Source: Congzhengia sp045635085 (lineage in GTDB: Bacteria; Bacillota; Clostridia; UBA1381; UBA9506). Taken from it: a stretch of 17,330 nt of DNA. The stretch is from contig JAZRBM010000021.1 in the NCBI GenBank assembly GCA_045635085.1, positions 1 to 17,330 of the forward strand, read 5' to 3'. The notes beneath the pieces were generated by a model. That model was not told where the DNA came from. It searched no databases and was given only the letters and a program-made list of their open reading frames with translations. Positions within the stretch are counted from its first letter, which is position 1. Each line of letters begins with the position of its first letter. The position numbers and the translations under genes were made by a program. Shown in pieces: positions 6,944-14,250 of the stretch.

Positions 6944-7327
6944 CTACCTCTGTAATTCCAATATTTTCTCTTTTATCTTATTCGCTGTTTTGATAAATTC
7001 TTCATCGCTTTTTCCTGTGGGATCATCAAGGTCCCAATCGTAGCGTTCTTTGCATGGAATATTGGGACAATGAACATTACATCCCATTGTGATAACAATA
7101 TCAGGCTCAGGAATATTCGAAATCAGCTTTGAATACTGACCTTGCATATCAATGCCGAAATGTTCTTTCATAATCCGCACGGCATCTTGGTTTATATGCG
7201 GTTTTGTTTCTGTGCCTGCAGAATAGCAGTCATATTTTTCTGAAAGATACACTTTTCCAAAAGCCTCTGCCATCTGGCTACGGCAAGAATTATGTACGCA
7301 AATAAATACTATTTTAGTTTTTGACAT
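6944..7327 (-). CDS. arsC: Thioredoxin-type arsenate reductase / low-molecular-weight phosphatase family
   Basis: A protein of 127 aa with the low-molecular-weight phosphatase fold used by thioredoxin-dependent arsenate reductases, which turn arsenate into arsenite. Seen: the P-loop CVHNSCRS (Cys10, Cys15, Arg16), the SAGTETKP segment, MGCNVHCPNIPC (Cys83, Cys87, Cys92), and DWDLDDPTGKSDEEF with the DP pair holding the general acid. The pattern of later cysteines differs from the classical B. subtilis spacing, so the redox relay may differ. No arsR, arsB/acr3 or arsenite methylase gene is in the window. The start is the ATG at 7327, eight bases after AAGGTG; a TTG at 7348 gives a longer frame but no ribosome site. 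It overlaps the DUF5714 gene by 14 bases. Confidence 0.87.
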   Translation of the reverse strand: MSKTKIVFICVHNSCRSQMAEAFGKVYLSEKYDCYSAGTETKPHINQDAVRIMKEHFGIDMQGQYSKLISNIPEPDIVITMGCNVHCPNIPCKERYDWDLDDPTGKSDEEFIKTANKIKEKILELQR

Positions 7328-8003
7328 GGAAAGGACACCTTTCTTCAATACATTGATTATTTAGCTTTGAGCGTGAACATTCAATTTTGTCAAGCTCCAT
7401 ATGTATGCCAAGGTTTTCAGCAGTAAACTTGACCGCCTCGCGAATTGCAAGATACGAATCTCTTTTACAGCAACGAGGTCCGCCGTTTTTACCGATTGCA
7501 GTAAGTGCTTGCCCCGTCATTTGATTGGAAAGTCCCCAAGTTTTGCTTGCAAGCGGTGTTGACTTTGTTATAATCGACATATACATTCCTGTGCTGATAC
7601 CTGCACCGCATGCACCCCAAAATCCGCATGCTCCGCCTGGAACTTGCTTTCCCCTTGCATACATTTCGGATAGAGCAGTCGGCAAATCAATCTCTCCGCC
7701 TGCGTTTTTATATGCAGTAATAAGTGATGCTCCCACCATAACATGATGCTCGGGACCGTGCATATGACAAAAGTCCATTGACATCATCTTTTCTAAAATC
7801 TCAATTGGATTTTTGGACTTTTCATTTAAAGCTAACGCTATGATTTCGTCCATTCCGTTTGTGTGGCACTCGCTGCAGACATAATGCCCGTTTACGCATC
7901 TTGTTTTGCTGTTTTCTTTTTTGTGGCAAATCACACATTCCATCATTGTATCCGTTTCCAGATACTCAAGCGGTGCTTTGCAAATTAAACATTCTTCACT
8001 CAT
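7314..8003 (-). CDS. DUF5714 family cysteine-rich protein
   Basis: A protein of 229 aa that I recognise, with moderate confidence, as DUF5714. Its function is not known. Seen: an N-terminal region with CxxC pairs (Cys5/8, Cys23/26, Cys43/46) like a zinc ribbon, the block CHMHGPEHHVMV (residues 79-90), the glycine-cysteine stretch GACGFWGACGAG (125-135), GGPRCCKRDS (175-183), and a Cys-rich tail CIEERCPFH. Fifteen cysteines in all, plus clustered histidines, suggest bound metal, an Fe-S centre or thiol chemistry. Some family members are fused to SAM-dependent methyltransferases. Its ATG overlaps the rhodanese stop (ATGA), and its end overlaps arsC, so it is translationally coupled on both sides. 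Confidence 0.75.
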   Translation of the reverse strand: MSEECLICKAPLEYLETDTMMECVICHKKENSKTRCVNGHYVCSECHTNGMDEIIALALNEKSKNPIEILEKMMSMDFCHMHGPEHHVMVGASLITAYKNAGGEIDLPTALSEMYARGKQVPGGACGFWGACGAGISTGMYMSIITKSTPLASKTWGLSNQMTGQALTAIGKNGGPRCCKRDSYLAIREAVKFTAENLGIHMELDKIECSRSKLNNQCIEERCPFHVKN

Positions 8004-8446
8004 TTTTCTACCTCATATGGCCAATCAATGATACCGCCGAACTCTTTTACATTGGTGTAGCCAAGTTTGGAAAGAGCTTCGGCTGCGATTTTGCTTCTGC
8101 GACCTGATCTGCAATATACAAGAATTAACTTGTCCTTATCAGGCATCAGCTCGATTGCCTTGTTTTCAATTTCAGTATATGGAATCAGGATTGCATTTGG
8201 AATGTGTCCCTCGTCATATTCGTCCTGCTCTCTTGTGTCTAAAATGATATGTTCTTCGCCTGAATCCATTATCTTTTTGGCATCAATTGTCGTAATTTGT
8301 TCGTACATTGCTTTTTCTCCTTTTTCTGCGACGATTATTGATGTCGGTCCGTCCGCTCCGCCGATAATTCCGATACTGCTATCATCTCCGCAAGCGGTGA
8401 GCAGTATGCAAAGCAGAACTGATATAATACATAGTGCTTTCTTCAT
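8000..8446 (-). CDS. Rhodanese-domain lipoprotein with an OadB-like N-terminal segment
   Basis: A protein of 148 aa. Residues 1-18 form a signal peptide ending in the lipobox LTAC (Cys19), so the long form should be a membrane-anchored lipoprotein. Residues 25-39 read IGIIGGADGPTSIIV, a signature otherwise known from the beta subunits of Na+-translocating decarboxylases (OadB/GcdB). From about residue 47 there is a single rhodanese domain, with DTREQDEYDEGHI and the active-site loop CRSGRRS (Cys112), which would carry a persulfide. A strong internal ribosome site, AAAGGAG (8317-8323), lies eight bases before the ATG at 8306-8308 (Met47), so a cytoplasmic 102-residue form may also be made. I chose the start at 8446; a TTG at 8461 is less likely. 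It lies four bases after the sirtuin gene. Confidence 0.87.
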   Translation of the reverse strand: MKKALCIISVLLCILLTACGDDSSIGIIGGADGPTSIIVAEKGEKAMYEQITTIDAKKIMDSGEEHIILDTREQDEYDEGHIPNAILIPYTEIENKAIELMPDKDKLILVYCRSGRRSKIAAEALSKLGYTNVKEFGGIIDWPYEVEK

Positions 8447-8450
8447 CACA

Positions 8451-9191
8451 TTAACCCTCAATCTTTTCCATTACTTGACTGAATACTTCGCCGATATTTT
8501 CCCTGATAACCAGGTCGGCGTTGTTATCGTATTCCGTTTCAGACTTATTAATCATAACGATATATTTGCCTCTGAAATATCTCACAAAGGATGCGGCAGG
8601 ATACACTGCAAGAGAAGTTCCGCCAACTATCAGCATATCAGCATTTTCGATATAGTGTATCGCAGATTCTGCAACGCCGTCATAGAGATTTTCGCCATAT
8701 AGGACAACCTTTGGTTTCATAGTGCTGCCACATTCACACTTTGGCACATTCTTGTCTTTGATTTCTGACAAGACCTTGTCTGTATCTCCCTTTCTACCAC
8801 AAGATGCACAGTAAAATTCCTCTGCTGTTCCGTGAAGTTCAATTACATTTTTACTGCCTGCTCTTTGATGCAGACCATCTATGTTTTGCGTTATTACTGC
8901 TTTGAGTTTACCCGTGTTTTCAAGCTTTGAAATAGCATAGTGAGCATTGTTCGGATCAACTTCAATGATAAAATATTTTCTGTAAAAATCGTAAAATGTT
9001 TCGGTGTTCTGAAAAAAGAAGCCGTGGCTCAATATTTCTTCGGGAGGAACACCGTATTCTTTTACGGTGTTATAAAGTCCGTCCTGACTGCGATAGTCCT
9101 TTACACCGCTTTCGGTAGAAACACCTGCACCGCCAAAGAAAACGATGTTATTGCACTCTTTTATCATTTCTGCAAATTTATCTATCATCAT
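8451..9191 (-). CDS. cobB: NAD-dependent protein deacylase, Sir2 family
   Basis: A sirtuin of 246 aa, normal bacterial length. It removes acetyl or other acyl groups from lysine using NAD in the cytoplasm. Seen: the NAD-binding GGAGVSTESGVKDYR (residues 20-34), TQNIDGLH (101-108) with catalytic His120 in ELHG, the four zinc cysteines Cys128/131 and Cys152/154, and VGGTSLAVYPAASF for the cofactor pocket. The Arg/Tyr pair that marks desuccinylases such as CobB/SIRT5 is not obvious, so I would not predict acyl specificity. The start overlaps the EamA gene by 14 bases; GAGG six bases before ATG supports it. The symbol is by family only; npdA or srtN would serve equally. Confidence 0.92.
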   Translation of the reverse strand: MMIDKFAEMIKECNNIVFFGGAGVSTESGVKDYRSQDGLYNTVKEYGVPPEEILSHGFFFQNTETFYDFYRKYFIIEVDPNNAHYAISKLENTGKLKAVITQNIDGLHQRAGSKNVIELHGTAEEFYCASCGRKGDTDKVLSEIKDKNVPKCECGSTMKPKVVLYGENLYDGVAESAIHYIENADMLIVGGTSLAVYPAASFVRYFRGKYIVMINKSETEYDNNADLVIRENIGEVFSQVMEKIEG

Positions 9192-10059
9192 TTTTCGCCT
9201 CGCTTTTGGGTTTCACCAATTCTCCTATCATTGCACCACCGATTATGCATATTGCACCGACAACTTGGATAAAGGTCATTTTTTCGCCAAGCAAAAGTGC
9301 TGCAAATACTACTGCAGATAGTGCCTCAAGGTAGCCACAAACAGCGACCGTCTGTACAGGCAATTTAGATAATGGCGAAAAATACAAGTAACATCCAATT
9401 CCTGTGTTTACAACACCTAAAATCAAAATCCAAGCCCACGCATCAGCCGGGATTGTTATATGTATTCCTTGCTTCATGCTTAAAAATATTGCTACTGTTA
9501 TAAAACTGACTATAAGCTGAATTACCGAGTTTTCCATACCAACAATTTTCTTGGATTTTTTATTCAGCGTTACCATAAAGAAATATGTAATTGCCGACAT
9601 AATACCACAAAACAAACCCCAAACATTTGTGTTATTATCTGCAGTGTTTCCATTTACAAGAAAAATGCCGACAAGCACAGTCAAAAAGCCAATTATTTTT
9701 GGTGCAGTTAATTTTTCTTTAAATATAACCGGAGAGCAAATCATTACTATAACCGGTCCGCAATAATAAAGCAAAGATGCAAGACTGACACCAATCTGCT
9801 GATATGCTTCATACAAAAACATCCAGCTTGTTCCCATTGCAATACCTGAAAATACTACAAAGAGGAAATCCTTTTTACTTTCCCTGATATGAAATTTCCC
9901 TTTTCCAAGCATAAATAAGATAATCAAAAGAATACTGCCTATGAGTGTTCTCATAAAAACTATCTCATAACTGCTCATTGCTATATGACTTGCAACTATA
10001 CCGTTAAGTCCAAACAGCAATAGTGCTGATATATATTTTATAAATGCTATTTTGTTCAT
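9178..10059 (-). CDS. EamA/DMT-family transporter
   Basis: An inner-membrane transporter of the drug/metabolite superfamily, 293 aa with about ten membrane helices in two EamA repeats. Seen: repeated long hydrophobic stretches, the first repeat ending around APKIIGFLTVLVGIFLV and the second repeat ending with LLLGEKMTFIQVVGAICIIGGAMI, the typical GExxxxxxxxGxxxIxxG end of EamA domains. The substrate is unknown; relatives export amino acids, nucleotides or toxic metabolites. The ATG at 10059 follows CAGGTG by eight bases. It is 28 bases downstream of the MGMT-type gene and overlaps the sirtuin gene. Confidence 0.9.
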   Translation of the reverse strand: MNKIAFIKYISALLLFGLNGIVASHIAMSSYEIVFMRTLIGSILLIILFMLGKGKFHIRESKKDFLFVVFSGIAMGTSWMFLYEAYQQIGVSLASLLYYCGPVIVMICSPVIFKEKLTAPKIIGFLTVLVGIFLVNGNTADNNTNVWGLFCGIMSAITYFFMVTLNKKSKKIVGMENSVIQLIVSFITVAIFLSMKQGIHITIPADAWAWILILGVVNTGIGCYLYFSPLSKLPVQTVAVCGYLEALSAVVFAALLLGEKMTFIQVVGAICIIGGAMIGELVKPKSEAKNDDR

Positions 10060-10087
10060 ATTGAATACACCTGTAAATTTTCTTATG

Positions 10088-10387
10088 TTATATACTATAT
10101 TTCTCCAAATCTATCCTGCCGTCCGGCTCAAAAACAATGCCTTCTGATTCGAGCAGTTGTCTTTGAACTCCTTCGCCGCCAAACGCAAAACCAGGTGCAA
10201 CCTTGCCTTCTCTGTTTACAACTCTATGGCAAGGAATAATCCCTGGTTCAGGATTTATGTGCAGAGCATATCCTACAACCCTTGCCCACCGTGGATTCCC
10301 TGCAAGCAATGCCACCTGTCCATAGGTCGCAACCTTGCCTTTGGGAATGCTTTTCACAACCTCATATATCTTTTCAAATGTGTTCAT
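10088..10387 (-). CDS. Small MGMT-family protein (alkyl-DNA cysteine methyltransferase domain)
   Basis: A protein of 99 aa consisting only of the C-terminal, DNA-binding and active-site domain of O6-methylguanine-DNA methyltransferase. Seen: PKGKVATYGQVALLAG (helix-turn-helix part), NPRWARVVGYALHINP with the arginine finger region, and the active-site IPCHRVV (Cys53). The cysteine distinguishes it from the alkyltransferase-like (ATL) proteins, which carry Trp there; the short length is like ATLs. It may repair or flag alkylated guanine. The start is the ATG at 10387, six bases after AAAGGTG; the GTG at 10396 falls inside that site. It lies 12 bases after nucleotidyltransferase B. Confidence 0.9.
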   Translation of the reverse strand: MNTFEKIYEVVKSIPKGKVATYGQVALLAGNPRWARVVGYALHINPEPGIIPCHRVVNREGKVAPGFAFGGEGVQRQLLESEGIVFEPDGRIDLEKYSI

Positions 10388-10399
10388 AGATTTCACCTT

Positions 10400-11062
10400 T
10401 CAATTCTCGGTTGAAACAATCCAATTCTTTGACCATAAAAATAAAACTTCGGACATTTTGTCAAACTCAACCGCTCCACTATTTTTTAGACTCAAAAATG
10501 TTTCAACAATAGCTCGTTCATCGGCAGAAACAATTTCCAGTAAATCTTTTTGATGGCTGATATACTTTCCTGTTTGCTGAAAAGCTATCGCCTGTACAAG
10601 AAAAGACGCAGATTTATATAATCCCCTTAAAATTTCTTCGCTCTTTTCATACAGCATATTATGCACACAGCCATGATAGATATTGCATGCACCGATTCTT
10701 ATTGCTCTGTTAACAGCAGTTTCGGTAATCTTAGGCAGTAATTCATCAAGGCTTCCTTTTATCGGCTTTGTATCATAATAAAACTGAAAAAGGTCTGAAG
10801 ACTCCCAGTTTAAGATTTCACTTTTTCCTGAAAGGAATCCGCAAATCAATTCCCTGTTCGGCAAGGTATCAAGCATCGTATTATAGGTCTTTATATCCGC
10901 AGGGGACAATTCATCGAGTATTACAACAATATCAATATCACTTTTTTCTGTTGCCTCGCCACGACCATAGCTACCCTGCAGACCGACAAACCACACACGG
11001 TCTCCAAAAGTGTCATTTATGGTTTTCAAAAAATTATCCATCCAAGTTTTAATTTCTATCAT
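10400..11062 (-). CDS. Nucleotidyltransferase-domain protein B (aminoglycoside adenylyltransferase-like)
   Basis: A protein of 220 aa, about 70 percent identical by eye to protein A at 3792-4451 along its whole length, so the two are paralogues from one duplication or acquired twice. Seen: GLQGSYGRGEATEKSDIDIVV with GS at residues 30-31 and metal-binding Asp42 and Asp44, and YEKSEEILRGLYKSASFLVQA in the helical half. As with A, it should transfer a nucleotide to a small molecule; the substrate is unknown. The leader ATTTGACGAGGTAACC before the ATG at 11062 matches that of gene A (ATTTAACGAGGTGATT). It follows the PAS gene by 25 bases and precedes the MGMT-type gene by 12. Confidence 0.85.
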   Translation of the reverse strand: MIEIKTWMDNFLKTINDTFGDRVWFVGLQGSYGRGEATEKSDIDIVVILDELSPADIKTYNTMLDTLPNRELICGFLSGKSEILNWESSDLFQFYYDTKPIKGSLDELLPKITETAVNRAIRIGACNIYHGCVHNMLYEKSEEILRGLYKSASFLVQAIAFQQTGKYISHQKDLLEIVSADERAIVETFLSLKNSGAVEFDKMSEVLFLWSKNWIVSTEN

Positions 11063-11087
11063 TTGGGTTACCTCGTCAAATTTAAAC

Positions 11088-11450
11088 TTATTTCTTCGGC
11101 TGATAAAGCCCTACTGTTTCTTTATTTCTATACTCGTGCTTTTCGTAATAGCCGATTAGACTGCCGTCATCATCACGAAGAGCAACCATATACACATCTT
11201 TGTTTTCCTCGTCATTGCGATATGTGTATATGATGTTGTTGTCCTTGCTCTCTTTAAACCAAGCAAGCACCTTGTCTATCTGCTCATTAGCCTTTGGCGG
11301 ATGGCAGTCTTTAATGCTTTTGCCCGTCAAATTCTTGTGATACCGAGTAATCGCAGATGGATTCATATATACAATGATATCATCTATATCGCAAACAACG
11401 ACAGGGGCAAGGTCTTGGTCTAATACACTTTTTAATAATTTATTTAACAT
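11088..11450 (-). CDS. Single-domain PAS protein with CHPPK motif
   Basis: A protein of 120 aa made of one PAS domain. Seen: APVVVCDIDDIIVYMNPSA (residues 15-33), the PAS start; GKSIKDCHPPKANEQIDKVL (43-62), with the CHPPK motif at 49-53; and YMVALRDDDGSLIGYYEKHEY (87-107), the last two strands. The CHPPK motif is the one seen in the PAS part of DUF438-type proteins of anaerobes. There is no output domain, so it would act as a free sensor or small-ligand/heme binder; what it binds is unknown. The start is the ATG at 11450, seven bases after GGAG and one base past the stop of the CoA-disulfide reductase, so the two are tightly coupled. A longer frame upstream overlaps that gene and is not used. 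Confidence 0.82.
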   Translation of the reverse strand: MLNKLLKSVLDQDLAPVVVCDIDDIIVYMNPSAITRYHKNLTGKSIKDCHPPKANEQIDKVLAWFKESKDNNIIYTYRNDEENKDVYMVALRDDDGSLIGYYEKHEYRNKETVGLYQPKK

Positions 11451-11451
11451 T

Positions 11452-13128
11452 TTATTTCTCCATTCCGCAGTCATATGCATTTTTTGATACAACCTCATCA
11501 TAGTACATCGCGCCATAAAGTCTGTATCCGCCTGCAAAATTGTAAGCATCAAAACCGTTTTGCATAAGTATTCTTGTCGCAAGATAGCTCCTTAAACCGC
11601 TCTGGCACATCACATATACAGGTTTTGATTTATCGAGTTCTGTAAGTCTTTCACGCAGTTCATCAACTGGAATATTGATAAAGCCCTCTGCATGACCGCG
11701 CATATATTCGTAGACGGTTCTTGTATCTAAAAGCGTGACATCGTCTCTTTTTTGAAGTGAAGGAATATCCTCATAATAGAACTGCCCTACAATACCATTT
11801 TTCATATTTTCAATGATAAAGCCTGCCATATTCACAGGGTCTTTTGCCGAAGAATATGGCGGTGCATAGGAAAGCTCAAGGTCTTTTAGCTTGTCCGCTG
11901 TAAGTCCTGCAAAAATTGCAGTGGCAATCACATCAATTCTTTTTTCAACACCCTCATAACCTACCGCTTGAGCGCCAAGGATTTTATATGTTTCCTTTTC
12001 AAATATAACCTTTAGTGTCATAACTGTTGCCCCCGGGTAGTATCCTGCATGAGAAAGGGGTGAAAGAATAACTTTTTCATAAGCAATATTGCTTAATTTA
12101 AGCTGAGTTTCAGTCATTCCTGTTGATGCGACTGTCATATCAAAGAGCTTAATAACCGATGCTCCTTGCGTGCCTTTATAAGTGCTGTTAATCCCGCAAA
12201 TATTGTCTGCCGCAATTCGCCCCTCTTTATTGGCAGGGCCCGCTAATGTTATAACTGCCTTATCATTTGAAATAAAGTTTTCCACCTCTACCGCATCACC
12301 AACTGCATAAATGTCCTCGTCCGAGGTTTGCATGTTGTCAGAAACTGCAATTGCCCCCTTTACGCCCAATGCGAGTCCCGCTTCCTTTGCAAGCGTGTTT
12401 TCAGGCAAAACACCAACAGATACAATGACCATATCGGCAGGTATTTCCTGACAATCGGTAACAACCATATTATTCTCAATACTTTTTACATTGGCATTTA
12501 AAAGAATGTTGATGCCCTTTGTCCTTAAATTTGTGTGGACAAATGATGCAATGTCACTATCTACTGTGTTTAAAAGGTGGTCGCCTTTTTGGATGACAGT
12601 AATATCTATTCCTCGGTTTTTAAGATTTTCCGCCATCTCAAGTCCTATAAAACCACCGCCGATGATAACGGCTGTCCGAGTAGGATTGTTGTCTGTAAAC
12701 TCACGAATTTTAAGCGTATCTTCTACCGTGCGAAGTGTGAAAATATTACTGAAATTACCCTTACAAAAATCAGGCATAACAGGCTTTGCACCGGGAGACA
12801 AAATGAGTTTGTCATAGCTTTCTTCAAACACGTTTCCGCTCATTTTATCCAAAACCGTAACAGTTTTTCTTTCGCGGTTTATTTTAGTTACCTCATGGAG
12901 CGTTCTTACATCAATTTTAAATCTCGACCAAAATCCTTCGGGAGTCTGTAAAAACAAATCTTCTTTGTCAGAGATTTCTCCACCGATATAGTAAGGGAGT
13001 CCGCAGTTTGCGTAAGAAACATATCCGCTTCGCTCAAAAATGATTATCTCCGCATTTTCATCAAGTCTTCTGATTCTTGCCGCAGCCGTAGCACCGCCTG
13101 CAACTCCTCCAACAATAACAACCTTCAT
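11452..13128 (-). CDS. cdr: CoA-disulfide reductase with C-terminal rhodanese domain
   Basis: A flavoprotein of 558 aa of the CoADR-RHD type, an NAD(P)H-dependent enzyme that reduces CoA disulfide, CoA persulfide or related polysulfides. Seen: the FAD motif VIVGGVAGGATAAARIRR (residues 4-21), active-site Cys42 in YANCGLPYYIGG, the NAD motif VIIGGGFIGLEMAE, the second FAD motif DEDIYAVGDAVEV, and a C-terminal rhodanese domain with DTRTVYEYMRGHAEGF and the loop CQSGLRS (Cys508). Length and both cysteine positions agree with characterised CoADR-RHD enzymes. The start is the ATG at 13128, directly after GGAGGTG; a TTG at 13149 is only a frame extension. It follows the Fic gene by 28 bases. Confidence 0.94.
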   Translation of the reverse strand: MKVVIVGGVAGGATAAARIRRLDENAEIIIFERSGYVSYANCGLPYYIGGEISDKEDLFLQTPEGFWSRFKIDVRTLHEVTKINRERKTVTVLDKMSGNVFEESYDKLILSPGAKPVMPDFCKGNFSNIFTLRTVEDTLKIREFTDNNPTRTAVIIGGGFIGLEMAENLKNRGIDITVIQKGDHLLNTVDSDIASFVHTNLRTKGINILLNANVKSIENNMVVTDCQEIPADMVIVSVGVLPENTLAKEAGLALGVKGAIAVSDNMQTSDEDIYAVGDAVEVENFISNDKAVITLAGPANKEGRIAADNICGINSTYKGTQGASVIKLFDMTVASTGMTETQLKLSNIAYEKVILSPLSHAGYYPGATVMTLKVIFEKETYKILGAQAVGYEGVEKRIDVIATAIFAGLTADKLKDLELSYAPPYSSAKDPVNMAGFIIENMKNGIVGQFYYEDIPSLQKRDDVTLLDTRTVYEYMRGHAEGFINIPVDELRERLTELDKSKPVYVMCQSGLRSYLATRILMQNGFDAYNFAGGYRLYGAMYYDEVVSKNAYDCGMEK

Positions 13129-13156
13129 TTTTACACCTCCGTTATTCAAAACTTTC

Positions 13157-14203
13157 TTATTTTATTCTATAATAGCAAGTAGACTTGCCCGAACCTTCAC
13201 GCTTTAATTCTCCTTCGCTTACCATTTTACGAAGTGCCCCTTCAACGGAGCTTATGCTGAGTGACGGACAGAGTTCTCTGATATCCTGTTTGGTAAAACG
13301 CCCCACCTTATTCAGTGACGCCTTTCTCACCATTTCAATTGCAGGAAGTTTTTCTTCTACGATGGAAAATCTGTCTTCAAAGTCTTTATATGCAGCAAGG
13401 ATAGTACCAAGGATGTATTTTATAAACGGTGTTGCATCCTCTAAGCCTTCATGCCATCCATCCTGAGATTTATTAAGGGAATCGTAATATAAATCTTTGT
13501 TGCTTGCAATTTTAGCTTCAAGCGAGATGTATTTACCAACATAAAATCCGCTTCTGTAGAGTAACAAGGTGGTAAGCAGTCTTGACATTCTTCCATTACC
13601 ATCATTAAAAGGATGAATGCAAAGAAAATCGTGAATGAATGTCGGAATTGCAATAAGTGGCTCAAGCTCGAGATTGCCGATAACTTTATTATATTCCTCG
13701 CAGATTTTATCAAGTGCTTCTTCCGTTTCAAATGGTGCAAGCGGAGTAAATAAAACCTCTGAATGTCCGTCAGGGTAAGTTGCGCTTATATAATTTTGCA
13801 CACTCTTTGTTTTGCCAGCCATAGGGTTATTCATATGACTGTACATTATTTTATGAAGTTGTAAGATATAGTTTTTAGAAATTGGAATTGCATCAAAGTT
13901 CTCATGGATAATATTAAGAGCATCTCTGTATCCCGCAATTTCTTGTTCATCACGGGTTCTGGGAGTCGTTTTTTCTGCTACAAGTTGTTTAATACGTGTA
14001 TTTGTTGTAACGATACCTTCGATTGCATTGGAAGACTCTGTGCTTTGTACCTTTGCGATTTCCACAAGTTTTTCAAGTTCTTCCGGGCGCATCTTTAAAT
14101 AGAAGTCCTGTTTTCCAGCTTCTTTATATATGCTAGCTACAAGACCGAGAAGTTCAGAATCCCATTTATGTTCTTTGATTATCGAATAATTAAACATTCT
14201 CAT
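13157..14203 (-). CDS. Fic family protein (predicted class II AMP-transferase) with C-terminal winged helix
   Basis: A protein of 348 aa, the usual length for free-standing class II Fic proteins, which attach AMP or a related group to a hydroxyl of a target protein. Seen: an N-terminal inhibitory helix with SSNAIEG (residues 57-63), matching the S/TxxxE(G/N) motif; the complete catalytic loop HPFNDGNGRMSR (197-208), with all key residues; the flap region near TYPDGHSEVLFTPLAP; and a C-terminal winged-helix region (about 283-348: FTKQDIRELCPSLSISSVEGALRKM). The target is unknown. No antitoxin-like partner gene lies next to it, as expected when the inhibitory helix is in cis. It is the first gene of the array; GGAGG is eight bases before the ATG, and the promoter with a palindrome lies just upstream. 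Confidence 0.93.
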   Translation of the reverse strand: MRMFNYSIIKEHKWDSELLGLVASIYKEAGKQDFYLKMRPEELEKLVEIAKVQSTESSNAIEGIVTTNTRIKQLVAEKTTPRTRDEQEIAGYRDALNIIHENFDAIPISKNYILQLHKIMYSHMNNPMAGKTKSVQNYISATYPDGHSEVLFTPLAPFETEEALDKICEEYNKVIGNLELEPLIAIPTFIHDFLCIHPFNDGNGRMSRLLTTLLLYRSGFYVGKYISLEAKIASNKDLYYDSLNKSQDGWHEGLEDATPFIKYILGTILAAYKDFEDRFSIVEEKLPAIEMVRKASLNKVGRFTKQDIRELCPSLSISSVEGALRKMVSEGELKREGSGKSTCYYRIK

Positions 14204-14223
14204 GCCCTTAACCTCCTTTCTTC

Positions 14224-14250
14224 CCCTTAAATATTATCACATATTAAGGG
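14224..14250. promoter_or_regulatory. Inverted repeat overlapping the -10 box, candidate operator
   Basis: CCCTTAA (14224-14230) and TTAAGGG (14244-14250) are perfect 7-bp arms around 13 bases containing the -10 box. A repressor bound here would block transcription of the array. The Fic protein's own winged-helix domain is one candidate binder, but this is inference; an outside regulator is equally possible. Confidence 0.5.

Noticed and set aside
11451..11582. A longer PAS-gene start overlapping the CoA-disulfide reductase
   Set aside because: The extra N-terminal residues are an out-of-frame reading of the rhodanese domain region; GGAG seven bases before the ATG at 11450 fixes the start.
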